Origin: Planctomycetota bacterium
Lineage (GTDB): Bacteria > Planctomycetota > JAJSAM01
Length of the DNA: 32,970 nucleotides
Reading direction: 5' to 3'
Assembly: GCA_025459285.1 (NCBI GenBank)
Contig: JALOQY010000013.1
Span: forward strand, 1-32,970
Shown here: one piece after another, positions 1-8,911 of the stretch
Layout: each line of letters starts with the position of its first letter
Numbering within the stretch: the stretch's first letter is position 1
The notes under the pieces: model-generated
The model's input: the letters and a program-made list of their open reading frames with translations, nothing else
Databases searched by the model: none
Told to the model about the DNA's origin: nothing
Made by a program: the position numbers and the translations under genes

Positions 1-1
1 C

Positions 2-82
2 TTCGACCGGCTCCGCAAGGTCGAGTCCTCCTCGCTCCTTGCGCTGCTCGCGCCTCGTCCCGGCGCGGCTCGCGGGGGATGA
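2..82 (+). CDS. Possible C-terminal tail of a gene cut by the window edge
   Basis: An open frame runs in from the left edge and stops with TGA at 80-82, giving a 26-residue tail that begins FDRLRKVESSSLLALL. The stop lies 4 nt from the stop of the converging minus-strand gene, a spacing typical of real convergent genes. The fragment is too short to assign to a family, and in DNA this GC-rich an open frame of this length can arise by chance. Confidence 0.2.
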   Translation, partial: FDRLRKVESSSLLALLAPRPGAARGG

Positions 83-86
83 TTGC

Positions 87-767
87 TCACGCTCTCAGAC
101 GGTCGATTGTCCACGGGGGAAGGTCGAGCCGGCCCAGCGCGGCATGCAGGGTAGCGCGCGCCAGCCAGGCCGTGGCCACGGCATCTCCGGGGCCGACCCG
201 GGTGCCGCTTTCCCATGGAGGGGGCGAGTCGCCGCGGCGGGTGATATGGTCCAGGGCCTCCTGCGCACTCCTGCGGAACAGGGGCGAGGCGGTCAGGCGC
301 CAGGCCTCGACCATCGCCGCCGTGGCGATGGCATGCGCGAGCGGGAAGACGGTAGCCTCGGGCGGGCCGAAGCAGCCACCGGGATTCTGCACGCCCTTCA
401 AGTACCGGAGGCCGCGCTGCACCACCGACCGGTGCTCGCCGTGCTTCGGCATCTCTCCCTGCGCGAGGAACGCGAGGATCGCGAGGCCGGTGGCGGGGAG
501 GTCCGCCGGACCCTCGGGGTCGCCGTCGCGCGCGAAGCCCCCGTCGGGCCGCTGGTGCACCGAAAGCCAGTCGAGCGCGGTCGGCGGCCCGCGGGGACGG
601 CGGCCTCTGGCGGTCGGGTGCTCGCACCGGGTCGCGGTGTCCTCTACCAGGCCCGGGAACCACGGATCTTCCTGCCTGTGCTCAGCGGCGGTCGCACTTC
701 CGCTCGCCATCGCGAGTGCTCCGAGGACCAGAATGCCCGTCGGCGACCGGAAGAGGTTCGCACCCAC
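87..767 (-). CDS. Secreted prenyltransferase/terpene-cyclase-like repeat protein
   Basis: About 226 residues from a GTG start. The N-terminus looks like a signal peptide (FRSPTGILVLGALAMASGS, then ATAAEH). The mature part carries alpha-toroid type repeats: ALDWLSVHQRPDGGF near residue 70 and GLRYLKGVQNPGGCFG near 125, followed by helices with AHAIATAAMVEAW. These match the QW-like repeats of the squalene-cyclase/prenyltransferase repeat family, but it is far shorter than a real cyclase (over 600 aa) and shows no catalytic DxDD motif. A binding or structural role is therefore more likely than cyclisation. The frame stays open upstream to about 986, but that part looks non-coding and the signal peptide argues for the GTG at 767. 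It lies about 340 nt downstream of the PPC gene on the same strand and may be a separate unit. The family call is fairly secure; the function is unknown. Confidence 0.7.
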   Translation of the reverse strand: MGANLFRSPTGILVLGALAMASGSATAAEHRQEDPWFPGLVEDTATRCEHPTARGRRPRGPPTALDWLSVHQRPDGGFARDGDPEGPADLPATGLAILAFLAQGEMPKHGEHRSVVQRGLRYLKGVQNPGGCFGPPEATVFPLAHAIATAAMVEAWRLTASPLFRRSAQEALDHITRRGDSPPPWESGTRVGPGDAVATAWLARATLHAALGRLDLPPWTIDRLRA

Positions 768-1044
768 TTTCCTCTGAACGGACCATCTCCCATCTGGTTC
801 ACCCCGAACTGCCCCGACCGCGAACCGGAGGGCTGCCGGCATGCGGTCGGGTGTGCGGCTTGGCTGGCGCAGGAGCGGGTCGTCGCCGGCTGAGGGTCGA
901 TCGTGCGTTTCCTGGCCGACATGGGTCTCCCGATGTCGGTGGTCCGAGGTGCATCTCCTGCCCGGCGGCCCGAACCCGCCCGACACGAGTCAGGCCGGTC
1001 TCGCCGCCCGGTGCGGCGCGGGTGCCCCCTGCCGCACCGGGGCA

Positions 1045-1116
1045 GAAAAGTGAAAAGGTACGTACGTCCCCTAACGGATCGAAAAGTGAAAAGGTACTTA
1101 CGTCCCCTAACGGATC
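1045..1116. repeat. Tandem 36-bp direct repeat overlapping a stop codon
   Basis: Two adjacent 36-bp units, 1045-1080 and 1081-1116, differ at one base (GTACGTACG versus GTACTTACG). On the minus strand each unit reads GATCCGTTAGGGGACGTA, then GTACCTTTTCACTTTTC. The unit at 1081-1116 contains the last codons and the TAG stop (1107-1109) of the PPC-domain gene, so the duplication copied the gene tail together with the element. The core (GGGGACGTA...ACCTTTTCACTTTT) resembles, from memory, an interspersed repeat seen between genes in several bacterial phyla. That recollection is unverified. The adjoining 768-1044 stretch shows no gene. Confidence 0.85.
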
Positions 1117-3485
1117 TCGAAGGGGATGGCGGGGAGGGTGCCGAGGTAGGCGCGGTCGGACTGGGCGGCCTTCTTCGCGCCGGCGCGGGGGGGGGCGGCG
1201 GCGTAGGCCTCCACGATCAGGTTGCCGGCGGTGCCGGGCTTCGCATCCGGGGCGGCGGCGAGGACGAGGACGACGCCGCCCTGCCGGATCCCCACGTCCC
1301 GGATCGAGATCCCCGGCGGGGGCTCGAAGAGCTCGAGGGCCACGCCGGCCAGCGAGCGGAGATCGTTGCCGCGGACCGCGACCGTGGCGATCCCGCCCGG
1401 CGCGAGCCGCACCGGGCCCGCGGATTCCAGTGCCGGGAGCGGGCCGCCCCGCCGCTGGCCCATCACCAGCGCCACGAACTCCCGGGTCGGGACGAGGTGC
1501 CGGTAGCCGAATGCCTGCATCTGGTCCTCGGCGGGGGAGACGGGCCGCCGCGCGACCTCGCCGGCGATCTCCGCGCGGGCCTCGAACCGCAGGGAGACCG
1601 GCCCCCGGGGCGGGTCGGCGGGCGCCATCAGGGTCAGGCGCACGCGGTCCACCCCCGCCGGGATCCGCCCGCCCGACAGGGCGAAGCCCTCGTGCCCTCC
1701 GGCGACGGTGAGGTCGATGGCCCCCGCGAAGCCGTCCCGCCGGACCGCCGTGGCGGTGAGCGTCGCGATCCCACCGGCCATGACGTTCACCGCCGACGGG
1801 TCGAGGATCACCGCGAAGTCCGGACGCGGGGGCGAGATCCGCAGGCGGTAGGCGTACTCCGGACCGCCGTGGGCCTGGGCGTCGGCGAGCTGCACGCAGT
1901 AGGTCCCGTCCGCGGGGAGCCGGAACCGGAGGAGCGAGTCCGCGTGATGGGTGACGAGGCCGGCCGCCCTGTCCTCGCAGTCGTCGTTGAAGGCGAGGAT
2001 CCGGCCTCCGCCATCGGTGATGCGGACGAGAGAGTCGAGAGGGGAACCGAGCCGGCGGGCGTGGACCTCGGCCACCACCTCGTCGCCCGCCATCCCCCGG
2101 AAGGAGAAGTAGTCGAGGTCACCCTCCGCGGCGATGCGGCCGTTCACGACGACCGGCGGCGACAGGGGCTGCGCCGTGCCGAAGGCGTCGTTCGGCTCGG
2201 CCTCGAAGGTCTCCGGCAGATCGCCCACGGCGTACGTCACGCGGTTCGTGACGCCGGAGGCGGTCAGCCAGATGGCCTCCCGGATCGGACCGCCCTCGGG
2301 ACGCGTATCGAGGGACAGCTCGCCGCGCGGGAGGTTGAGCCCGTCGAGGGCCGCCACCGCCTCCTCGCCGGCCCGGCCCCCGAGCGGGTAGATCCGCGTC
2401 ACGAACGGCACTTCGCCCACGGTGATGCGGTAGACGAAGTCCTCGCGGCCGCGGTAGATCGAATCGCGCACGACCAGTTCGTACTCGCCGTCCTCCGGCA
2501 CCGTGCAGAAGAGCACCGGGTCGGGGTCGAACCGCCAGTCGTCCCCGTAGCCGATCTCCCGCCCCTTCGCGTCGCGCAGCGCGATCACCGCCTGGAACCA
2601 GCCCGGCACCGCGTCCGCGATGTAGGGGACGAGCTTGCGCGCCTCCGCCGCGACGACGAGAGACTGGCCCCGCTTCGCCCGGAATCGGAAGCGGTCGACG
2701 TCCTTCCAGGTGATCTGACCGTTCAGCACGACGGGAACCGGGTTCGAGGGCAGCCGGGAGGACTCGAAGTCGTTCGGCTCGTCCTCCACGTACTCCGGCG
2801 CAAAGCCCACCACGAACCGCAGGGGATTCGTCACGCCACCGCGCGTGACGATGCGGATCTCGCGGTCGCCGGGCGTGGCGTCCGGGGCGACCGTGACCTC
2901 GATCTCCACGCGCTCGGAGACCGGACCGCGCCGGTTGGCCCGCTGCACCGGGTCGAAGAACTCCTCGGTCACCTTCTTCAGCTCGCGCAGGTTCAACTGG
3001 TCGATCTTCTTCAGGAGCGGGTGGTCCGGCAGTTCGACCGGCGGTTCCGCGGGCTCCTCCGGGGCCGCGGCCCCTTCCTTGCCCTTGCCCCTGCCCTTCC
3101 CCTTCTCCTTCGCCGCCCCGCGTCCGGGGGCGCCCGGGCGATCCTCGCGGCGGCCGGCGGCGGGGCCGGACGTCCGCCCGGAGACGATCCGCTCGGCGGC
3201 TTGCCGGAGCATCTGGCCGATGGCCCGGGCCTGCTCGGGTTCGAGCTGCGGCATGGGCGGGATGTGACGGACGACCCGCGCGGCGATCCCCTCTCCGGAG
3301 ACGTGGACCGACACCGGCCCGCGCAGGTTCTGCCCGCCGGCCTGCACGAGGAGGGTCGTGCCCCGCTGGCCTCCCGCCGGGAAGAGATAGCCGATCCACG
3401 GGTCGCGGCTGGCCGGGGCGCCGTGGGCCGCGCCGAGGGACGACGCGAGGAGCGCGACGGCGAAGAGACGCACGATGGCTCTCAT
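1107..3485 (-). CDS. Secreted PPC-domain protein of the DUF1501/DUF1553 gene set
   Basis: 792 residues with a clear signal peptide (VRLFAVALLASSLGAAHGA). An N-terminal module (YLFPAGGQRGTTLLVQAGGQNL) is typical of Planctomycetota proteins encoded next to DUF1501 genes. A basic, low-complexity segment (EKGKGRGKGK) lies near residue 130. Two pre-peptidase C-terminal (PPC) beta-sandwiches follow, at about 250-360 (DRFRFRAKRGQSLVVAAEAR ... DGEYELVVRD) and about 445-555 (LDYFSFRGMAGDEVVAEVHA ... DGTYCVQL). The C-terminus contains further Ig-like strands. No catalytic domain is visible, so a binding or scaffolding role outside the cytoplasm is likely. The ATG lies 1 nt after the DUF1501 stop, with GGAG 10 nt upstream. 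It is the last gene of the coupled operon, and its stop lies inside the 36-bp repeat. Confidence 0.85.
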   Translation of the reverse strand: MRAIVRLFAVALLASSLGAAHGAPASRDPWIGYLFPAGGQRGTTLLVQAGGQNLRGPVSVHVSGEGIAARVVRHIPPMPQLEPEQARAIGQMLRQAAERIVSGRTSGPAAGRREDRPGAPGRGAAKEKGKGRGKGKEGAAAPEEPAEPPVELPDHPLLKKIDQLNLRELKKVTEEFFDPVQRANRRGPVSERVEIEVTVAPDATPGDREIRIVTRGGVTNPLRFVVGFAPEYVEDEPNDFESSRLPSNPVPVVLNGQITWKDVDRFRFRAKRGQSLVVAAEARKLVPYIADAVPGWFQAVIALRDAKGREIGYGDDWRFDPDPVLFCTVPEDGEYELVVRDSIYRGREDFVYRITVGEVPFVTRIYPLGGRAGEEAVAALDGLNLPRGELSLDTRPEGGPIREAIWLTASGVTNRVTYAVGDLPETFEAEPNDAFGTAQPLSPPVVVNGRIAAEGDLDYFSFRGMAGDEVVAEVHARRLGSPLDSLVRITDGGGRILAFNDDCEDRAAGLVTHHADSLLRFRLPADGTYCVQLADAQAHGGPEYAYRLRISPPRPDFAVILDPSAVNVMAGGIATLTATAVRRDGFAGAIDLTVAGGHEGFALSGGRIPAGVDRVRLTLMAPADPPRGPVSLRFEARAEIAGEVARRPVSPAEDQMQAFGYRHLVPTREFVALVMGQRRGGPLPALESAGPVRLAPGGIATVAVRGNDLRSLAGVALELFEPPPGISIRDVGIRQGGVVLVLAAAPDAKPGTAGNLIVEAYAAAPPRAGAKKAAQSDRAYLGTLPAIPFEIR

Positions 3486-3486
3486 C

Positions 3487-4842
3487 TCAGACGATCTCCG
3501 TGAGCCGCTCGAATTCCTTCGTCCCGTCCTTCGCCGGCGGCAGGACCGGCACGTCGAGCCCCGAGGGGTTCGGCATCCTCGCGAGCGGATCGATCCCCAG
3601 GAGCCCGTAGATGGTCCCGATGAGATCGCGGGGGTGGACCGCCCGGTCCGCGGGCTCCTCGCCCTTCGCGTCGGAGGAGCCGACCACCTGCCCCCCCTTG
3701 AACCCGCCGCCCGCCACGAACGCGCAGAAGCAGGGGCCGAAGTGGTTGCGCCCGCCGTTCCACGGCTCCTCCCACTGCACCTTCGGCGTGCGCCCGAATT
3801 CCCCCGACCACCAGACGATCGTGGTCTCGAGGAGTCCGCGCTCCGACAGGTCCCCGAGCAGGGCGGCGAGCCCCTTGTCCATCTCCGGGAGCTTCTGGTT
3901 CATCGTCTCGAAGTGGCGCTTGTGGGTGTCCCAGCCCTCGTAGTTGAGGGAGATGAAGGGCACGCCGAGCTCCACGAGTCGCCGGGCCGCGAGGCAGGCC
4001 TGCCCGAACCGGTTGCGGCCGTAGCGCTCGCGCACCTCGTCCGGCTCCTGGTTGAGGTCGAAGACCTTGCCGGCGTCGCCGAGGATCATCTCGTAGGCCT
4101 TCTCCTCGCAGCGGTCGAGGGCCGCGAAGCGCGGGTCCGCGGGCATCGCGCGGCCCAGCGTGTCGAGGGAGTGGAGCAGCTCGCGCCGCGCCTTCTGCCT
4201 CTCGTCGGTGATCCCCTCGGCGACGATCCCCTCCACCGCGAACCGCCGCTGGTTCGGGTCGCCGCCGGTGACGAAGGGCTTGTGCTTGAGCCCGAGGAAG
4301 CCGACCTCCGAGAACCGGCCGAGTGGCCGCGTGAGCACGACGTAGGGCGGAATCTCGGCCTTGTATCCGTGGTCGTACCCCTTGAAGGCGGAGACCACCG
4401 CGCCGACGCTGGGGTAGACGAGCCGGTCGTCACCGGGCGTGTGTCCGGTCTGGACGATGTAGGCCGCCGTCTCGTGACCGTTCACCCCGTGGGTCATGCT
4501 GCGGAGGATCGAGTACTTGTCGGCCTGCGCGGCGAGGAGCGGGAGGAGCTGGCCGATCCGGATCCCGCTGACGTTGGTCTCGATCGGCTTGTTGAGCGGG
4601 CCGGTGTAGTCGGAACCGGCCTCCGGCTTGGGGTCGAACGTATCGACGTGGCACGGTCCGCCCCACATCCAGATCTGGATCACCGACTTCGCCTTCGGAG
4701 CCGGCTTCGCCGCTGCCGGGGGCTCCCCGGCGGCCAGCACCTTCGGGCCGGCGTGGCCGGCGAGGGCGAGCCCCGCTCCGGCCGCGGCGAACCACTTCAG
4801 CGCCTCGCGCCGGGTGAGGCAAGGGAGGTCGTTCTTGCTCAT
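3487..4842 (-). CDS. DUF1501 family protein with a Tat signal
   Basis: About 451 residues. The N-terminus has a twin-arginine signal (LTRREALKWFAAAGAGLALA), so it is probably exported folded. The body matches DUF1501: IQIWMWGGPCHVDTFDPKP, then SILRSMTHGVNGHETAAY, and later TTIVWWSGEFGRTPK with GRNHFGPCF and the AVHPRDLIGTIYGLLGIDP ending. The family belongs to the alkaline-phosphatase/sulfatase superfamily fold, but the substrate is unknown. Two ATGs are possible. The one at 4848 leaves only 2 nt after GAGGAG, while 4842 leaves 8 nt, so 4842 is preferred. It lies 12 nt downstream of the DUF1553 gene and 1 nt upstream of the PPC gene. This pairing is one of the most repeated gene neighbourhoods in Planctomycetota. 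Confidence 0.93.
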   Translation of the reverse strand: MSKNDLPCLTRREALKWFAAAGAGLALAGHAGPKVLAAGEPPAAAKPAPKAKSVIQIWMWGGPCHVDTFDPKPEAGSDYTGPLNKPIETNVSGIRIGQLLPLLAAQADKYSILRSMTHGVNGHETAAYIVQTGHTPGDDRLVYPSVGAVVSAFKGYDHGYKAEIPPYVVLTRPLGRFSEVGFLGLKHKPFVTGGDPNQRRFAVEGIVAEGITDERQKARRELLHSLDTLGRAMPADPRFAALDRCEEKAYEMILGDAGKVFDLNQEPDEVRERYGRNRFGQACLAARRLVELGVPFISLNYEGWDTHKRHFETMNQKLPEMDKGLAALLGDLSERGLLETTIVWWSGEFGRTPKVQWEEPWNGGRNHFGPCFCAFVAGGGFKGGQVVGSSDAKGEEPADRAVHPRDLIGTIYGLLGIDPLARMPNPSGLDVPVLPPAKDGTKEFERLTEIV

Positions 4843-4854
4843 GGCCATCGCTCC

Positions 4855-6420
4855 TCAGTGCCGGAAGAGGAACTCCTTCGTGTTCACCAGGGCCCAGACG
4901 AGGTCGGAGAGGACCTGGCCCGGGCTGAGCCCCGGTGTCCGGGCGTACTTCTCGACGACCGCGATCTCCTCGGTGGTCGGCTCGCGGGAGAGCACGAGGA
5001 GGTAGAGCTGCCGCACGAACTCCCGGGGGTTCGATCGGGCGGCGAGGCCGAGCCGCCGCAGGTTCACGCTCCGGTCGATGCGTCCCTGCACGTCGGTCGA
5101 GTTCAGGAGGAACCGCCGCTGGGCCTCGGTGGGCTTGAGGGACCGCTCCGACTCGAGGCCGGTGTCGCGCCCGGGCCGGCCGAACAGCTCGAGGAAGGAG
5201 CTGGTGATGCTGCCGTCGGACAGCACGATGGACCGCTCCTCCTCGGGGATGTAGGTGAACGGCTCGGGGATGGGGCTCGAGTACGTCTCGCCGGAACCCG
5301 TGATCTTGCACAGCGCGTCGATCAGGACCTCGGCGTCGAGCTGGCGGACGATGTAATGGGCGAAGAGCGTCTCGGACTCCGGCCGGCGGTCCCGCGGGAC
5401 CGGGGACTGCTGGTACGTGGCGGAGTTGAGGATCAGGCGGAAGAGTGCCTTCAGGTCGTAGCGCGCCGCGACGAACTCCTTCTCGAGGTTCCCGAGGAGT
5501 TCCGGGATCGACGGCGGGTTGTCGGGCCGGATGTCGTCCGGCTCGTGGATGACGCCGCGGCCGAGGAGCCACGCCCACACGCGGTTCACGATGTTCCTCG
5601 CGAACCACGGGTTCCCGGGGGCCAGGAGCCAGTCGGCGAAGACCGCGCGCGGGTCCTCGTCGGGGGCGATCCGCGCCACCTGCCCGTCGGGGAAGGTGGC
5701 GGTGAGGAACTCCGTCGCCGCGGGGTTCGCGAAGACGATCTCCTCCTTCCACTCCAGCGTCCTCTTGAAGGCCACCCGCGAGAAGAAGGGTGCGAAGCCG
5801 TTTCGCATCTCCGCGGGCCAGGTCTCGACGCGGCTTCCCATGAAGGTGAGCGCGACGGCCTGGGCGAGACCCTGCGGGTCGCGGCTCTGGACGCCCCGCC
5901 AGAAGTTCACGGGAGGCTCCCGGAAGTTGCTGCCGCTCCTCGTGAGGAGGTCCCGGGCCACCCGGTCGAGAGGCCGGTTCTCGCGGAGGAAGTCGCGGAT
6001 CCACCGGTGGTAGGCCTGCACGGCATTCGGCCACAGGTTGATGGGGAACTCCGCCTTCACCCGGAGGATGTCGCACCACTTGAGGGACTGGTAGTCGGCG
6101 TACTCCGGCCGTTCGAGCAGGGCGTCGATCAGGGCCTCGCGCTTCGAGGACCTCCGGTCGGCGAGGAAGGCGGTCACTTCCGCGGGGTCGGGCAGCGTCC
6201 CGATCACGTCGAGGAAGACCCGGCGGACGAAGACCTGGTCGGAGCAGGGCGGCGCCGGTTCGATCCCGCGCCGGCGGCAGGCCGCGCGGACCGGGGAATC
6301 GATCGGGTGGGTCGCCACGCCGGCCGCCGGCCCCTCGAAGGGGTTGCCGGCCCGGGGCTGGGCGCCCATGGTCCCGAGCGGGAGGAGGACGGCCAGGACG
6401 GCGAAGGTCCATCGCTTCAT
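4855..6420 (-). CDS. DUF1549/DUF1553 domain protein
   Basis: About 521 residues with a signal peptide at MKRWTFAVLAVLLPLGTMGA. The N-terminal half matches DUF1549 (FVRRVFLDVIGTLPDPAEV, REALIDALLERPEYADY, KWCDILRVKAEF). The C-terminal half matches DUF1553 (WLLAPGNPWFARNIVNRVWA, GRGVIHEPDDIRPDNPPS, LFRLILNSATYQQS, ending in LVWALVNTKEFLFRH). The biochemical role of this family is unknown. It is thought to act outside the cytoplasm with its DUF1501 partner. No N-terminal cytochrome-c-type domain (CxxCH) is present, unlike many longer relatives. The ATG at 6420 overlaps the stop of the upstream chorismatase-like gene (ATGA) and is supported by the signal peptide. The frame is open further upstream, but that stretch is antisense-like. 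Confidence 0.9.
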   Translation of the reverse strand: MKRWTFAVLAVLLPLGTMGAQPRAGNPFEGPAAGVATHPIDSPVRAACRRRGIEPAPPCSDQVFVRRVFLDVIGTLPDPAEVTAFLADRRSSKREALIDALLERPEYADYQSLKWCDILRVKAEFPINLWPNAVQAYHRWIRDFLRENRPLDRVARDLLTRSGSNFREPPVNFWRGVQSRDPQGLAQAVALTFMGSRVETWPAEMRNGFAPFFSRVAFKRTLEWKEEIVFANPAATEFLTATFPDGQVARIAPDEDPRAVFADWLLAPGNPWFARNIVNRVWAWLLGRGVIHEPDDIRPDNPPSIPELLGNLEKEFVAARYDLKALFRLILNSATYQQSPVPRDRRPESETLFAHYIVRQLDAEVLIDALCKITGSGETYSSPIPEPFTYIPEEERSIVLSDGSITSSFLELFGRPGRDTGLESERSLKPTEAQRRFLLNSTDVQGRIDRSVNLRRLGLAARSNPREFVRQLYLLVLSREPTTEEIAVVEKYARTPGLSPGQVLSDLVWALVNTKEFLFRH

Positions 6421-7616
6421 GCCGGGCCCTCGTTCAGGGGGGAGTCCGGGGTCGCCGGACATTCTACCGGATCCTCGGTGGCGCGGGTCAGCAGCGCCCC
6501 CTCGATTTCCACGAGCAACTCCCGGCGGCAGACGTCGGCGCGGACGAAGAGCGCGGGGACCGGACCGAAGGCTCGCTCGCACTCCTTCCGGACCGCGGGG
6601 ATGTCGGCAGCATGCTTCACGTAGGCGCGGAGATAGCCGGGCGGACGGTCGCCGAGGATGGCGCGGATATTGTCGAGGGAGATCCGCGTCTGCGTCGCGA
6701 CATCACTGCCGCCCACGCTCCTCTCGCCGAGGATCGCCGCCGTCCCCGAGACGAAGACCGTCGTCTCTCCGCCTCGCGCGACGAGCTTCCCGCGCTCGAA
6801 CTTCGGGGGTGTCTTCCCCTCGCAGACGCCGAGGGGGGCGCCGACGAGCACGCCCTCGGAGTAGCGGTGGGCGTCCACCTGGCGCGGGTTCGAGAGCGCC
6901 TCGATCCGGACGTCGGCCGGCGCCTTCGAGGCGATGAATTCGATGAGGACCCCACCGGCGGCCTGGCCGATGGCGGTGGACGCCGGGTAGCCATTCGGGA
7001 ATGCCGCGCGGTCGAAGCGCGCCGATCGCACGTCGCTGAACGCCTGGTAGGCCTGGCAGCCCGGGCAGCCCTCGAGGTCGAGCAGCCGTTCCACGTAGTT
7101 CCACTGGCGCAGCACGTGGCCGTAATCCAGGCCCTCCGCGGCGAGGATCGCCTCCATGCGGGCGAATGCCCGCCGTGCGCGGGCGGCGGTGGTGGCGGGA
7201 CCGGGCCCCGAGACGAGTCCCGCGGCATGGACCTGGCGGACGCCGGCGCCCGTGATCACCGTGTAGGGCACGGCTCCCGACGACCGCCGGTGGACCCGGA
7301 GGCCCGGGACGCCGAAGGGCAGGAGGGCCAACTCGAGGGCCACGCACCGGCCACCCTCCGGGGTCTGGGCGACCACGCTCACCGGCGGGAGGCTGTCTCC
7401 GAAGACGTTGCGGACGGCGGTGACGAGGATCCTCCGGGCGTGGCGCAGGGCGGCAGCGGACCTCGCATGGACGAAGAACGTGAGGGAGAGGACGTGACGC
7501 AGGTTCCGACCGGAAAGGACGAGGCCGGTCAGGAGTCCGGCGAGGCATTCGCGGCCGCGATGATCGACCGGACCGCCGGGGGCGGGAAGCACCGCCGTGA
7601 ACTCCACCGGGATCAT
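6417..7616 (-). CDS. RidA-fold chorismatase-like protein (FkbO/Hyg5/XanB2 family)
   Basis: 399 residues with two RidA/YjgF-like halves: an N-terminal one (VLSLTFFVHA ... NVFGDSLPPVSVVAQTPEG) and a C-terminal one from about residue 130. The second half carries the landmarks I associate with chorismatases: RQWNYVERLLD, YQAFSDVRSARFD, then NGYPASTAIGQAAGGVLIEF, NPRQVDAHRYSEG, TTVFVSGTAAILGERSV and a final TQTRISLDNIRAIL. Chorismatases split chorismate into pyruvate and either dihydroxycyclohexadienoate or hydroxybenzoate. Which type this is cannot be told here. The genomic setting is strong: the gene overlaps aroA by 4 nt, and aroA overlaps DAHP synthase. GAGGAGG lies 7 nt before the ATG. The alternative is a two-domain Rid-family protein of other function. 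Confidence 0.68.
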   Translation of the reverse strand: MIPVEFTAVLPAPGGPVDHRGRECLAGLLTGLVLSGRNLRHVLSLTFFVHARSAAALRHARRILVTAVRNVFGDSLPPVSVVAQTPEGGRCVALELALLPFGVPGLRVHRRSSGAVPYTVITGAGVRQVHAAGLVSGPGPATTAARARRAFARMEAILAAEGLDYGHVLRQWNYVERLLDLEGCPGCQAYQAFSDVRSARFDRAAFPNGYPASTAIGQAAGGVLIEFIASKAPADVRIEALSNPRQVDAHRYSEGVLVGAPLGVCEGKTPPKFERGKLVARGGETTVFVSGTAAILGERSVGGSDVATQTRISLDNIRAILGDRPPGYLRAYVKHAADIPAVRKECERAFGPVPALFVRADVCRRELLVEIEGALLTRATEDPVECPATPDSPLNEGPA

Positions 7617-8911
7617 CCGTCAGCCTCCTCGCCGCGCGGGACACCGTCCTCGACCCGGCCGCCCGCCGCCGAAAGGTCTTCGAAGAACCTCGGCCAGGAC
7701 TTCGCCACGTCCGTTGCCCCCTCGATGACGACCGGGCCTCGCGCGGCCACCGCCGCGGCGGCGAGCGCCATGGCCACCCGGTGGTCGCCGTGGGAATTCG
7801 CGGTGCCGCCGGCGACGGGGCCGCCGGTGATCGACAGGGCGTCCCGGCCGAGGGAGACGCGCGCGCCGAGGCCGCCGAGTTCCCGCGCAAGGGCGGCGGC
7901 CCGGTCGGATTCCTTGTGGCGAAGTCGGCCGGTGCCCGAGAAGACGCTCGTCCCCTCGGCGTGGCAGGCGAGAGCCGCGAGCGGCGGCAGGAGATCGGGG
8001 GCGTCGTGGACGTCGAACGCGAAGGCCCGGAGCGGGCCGCGACGGACCTCCGCGCCGTCCGGCGCGCGGACGACACGGGCGCCGGCCCCGGCGAGGACGT
8101 CGAGGACCAGGCGGTCGGCCTGCGCCGAGGCGGGATCGAGCCCGGTGACCCGCATCCGGCCCCCGACCGCGCCGAGGACGAAGGAGAACGCCGCTGCGCT
8201 CCAGTCGCCCTCCACGGTGTAGGCGTCGGCCCGGGGGCGCTGGCCGCCGGGGATGACGAAGCGCTCGAAGCCATCGTTCTCGATCCGGATCCCGGCTCGC
8301 CGGAGGATGTCGAGCGTCAGGTTCACGTAGGGCCGGCTCGCGAGGTCCCGGACGAGGAGGCGCGAGTCCGCGCGGGCGCAGGGGAGGGCCAGGAGGAGTC
8401 CGGTGAGGAGTTGGGAGCTGACCGCGCCGTCCACCGCAGTCTCCCCCCCGACGAGGGGACCGTGCACGGTCACCGGCGGGAAGCCGCCCAACGTCCGGCA
8501 TCGCGCGCCGAGGGCCGTGAGCGGCTCCTCCACCGCGGCCACGGGGCGCCGGAGGAGCGAACCCCGCCCGGTGAGCATGATCTCCCCGAGGGCGAGGGCG
8601 GCGATGGGCGCGAACATCCGGAGGCAGAGCCCGGATTCACCGCAATCGAGGAGGCGCTGGCGGGGCGCGATGCCTCCGCGAATCCGCACCTCCTCCGGTG
8701 CGGCGGCGATCGTGGCTCCGAGGCCTTCGGCGACGCGGAGTCCCGCGGCGGCGTCGTCGCAGAACGTGGGGTTCCTGATGCGCGACTCCGCGTCGCCGGC
8801 GAGGAGCGCGACGGCGGTGAGGCGGAGCATCACGCTCTTCGAGGGCGGCGCGACGATGGTCCCGTCGATGGTGGAGGGGTGGATCGTCCGGGTCGAGGGG
8901 GGGCGCGTCAT
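7613..8911 (-). CDS. aroA: 3-phosphoshikimate 1-carboxyvinyltransferase (EPSP synthase)
   Basis: 432 residues, full length. It joins shikimate-3-phosphate and phosphoenolpyruvate to make EPSP, the sixth step of the shikimate pathway, in the cytoplasm. Family landmarks are in order: [18 protein letters not shown] (phosphate-binding Lys/Ser), [16 protein letters not shown] in place of the GNAGTAMRPL of E. coli, [49 protein letters not shown], then [34 protein letters not shown] and [12 protein letters not shown]. The [10 protein letters not shown] variant marks a lineage away from the E. coli type. The start and the stop both overlap neighbouring genes by 4 nt, so expression is almost certainly coupled to DAHP synthase and to the chorismatase-like gene. 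Confidence 0.95.
   Translation of the reverse strand: MTRPPSTRTIHPSTIDGTIVAPPSKSVMLRLTAVALLAGDAESRIRNPTFCDDAAAGLRVAEGLGATIAAAPEEVRIRGGIAPRQRLLDCGESGLCLRMFAPIAALALGEIMLTGRGSLLRRPVAAVEEPLTALGARCRTLGGFPPVTVHGPLVGGETAVDGAVSSQLLTGLLLALPCARADSRLLVRDLASRPYVNLTLDILRRAGIRIENDGFERFVIPGGQRPRADAYTVEGDWSAAAFSFVLGAVGGRMRVTGLDPASAQADRLVLDVLAGAGARVVRAPDGAEVRRGPLRAFAFDVHDAPDLLPPLAALACHAEGTSVFSGTGRLRHKESDRAAALARELGGLGARVSLGRDALSITGGPVAGGTANSHGDHRVAMALAAAAVAARGPVVIEGATDVAKSWPRFFEDLSAAGGRVEDGVPRGEEADG

Noticed and set aside
903-6624. Long plus-strand open frames (about 870 and 1050 codons) over the minus-strand PPC, DUF1501 and DUF1553 genes
   Set aside because: They are antisense shadows caused by high GC. Their translations are Arg/Pro/Glu/Val-rich without domains, while the minus-strand products match known families.
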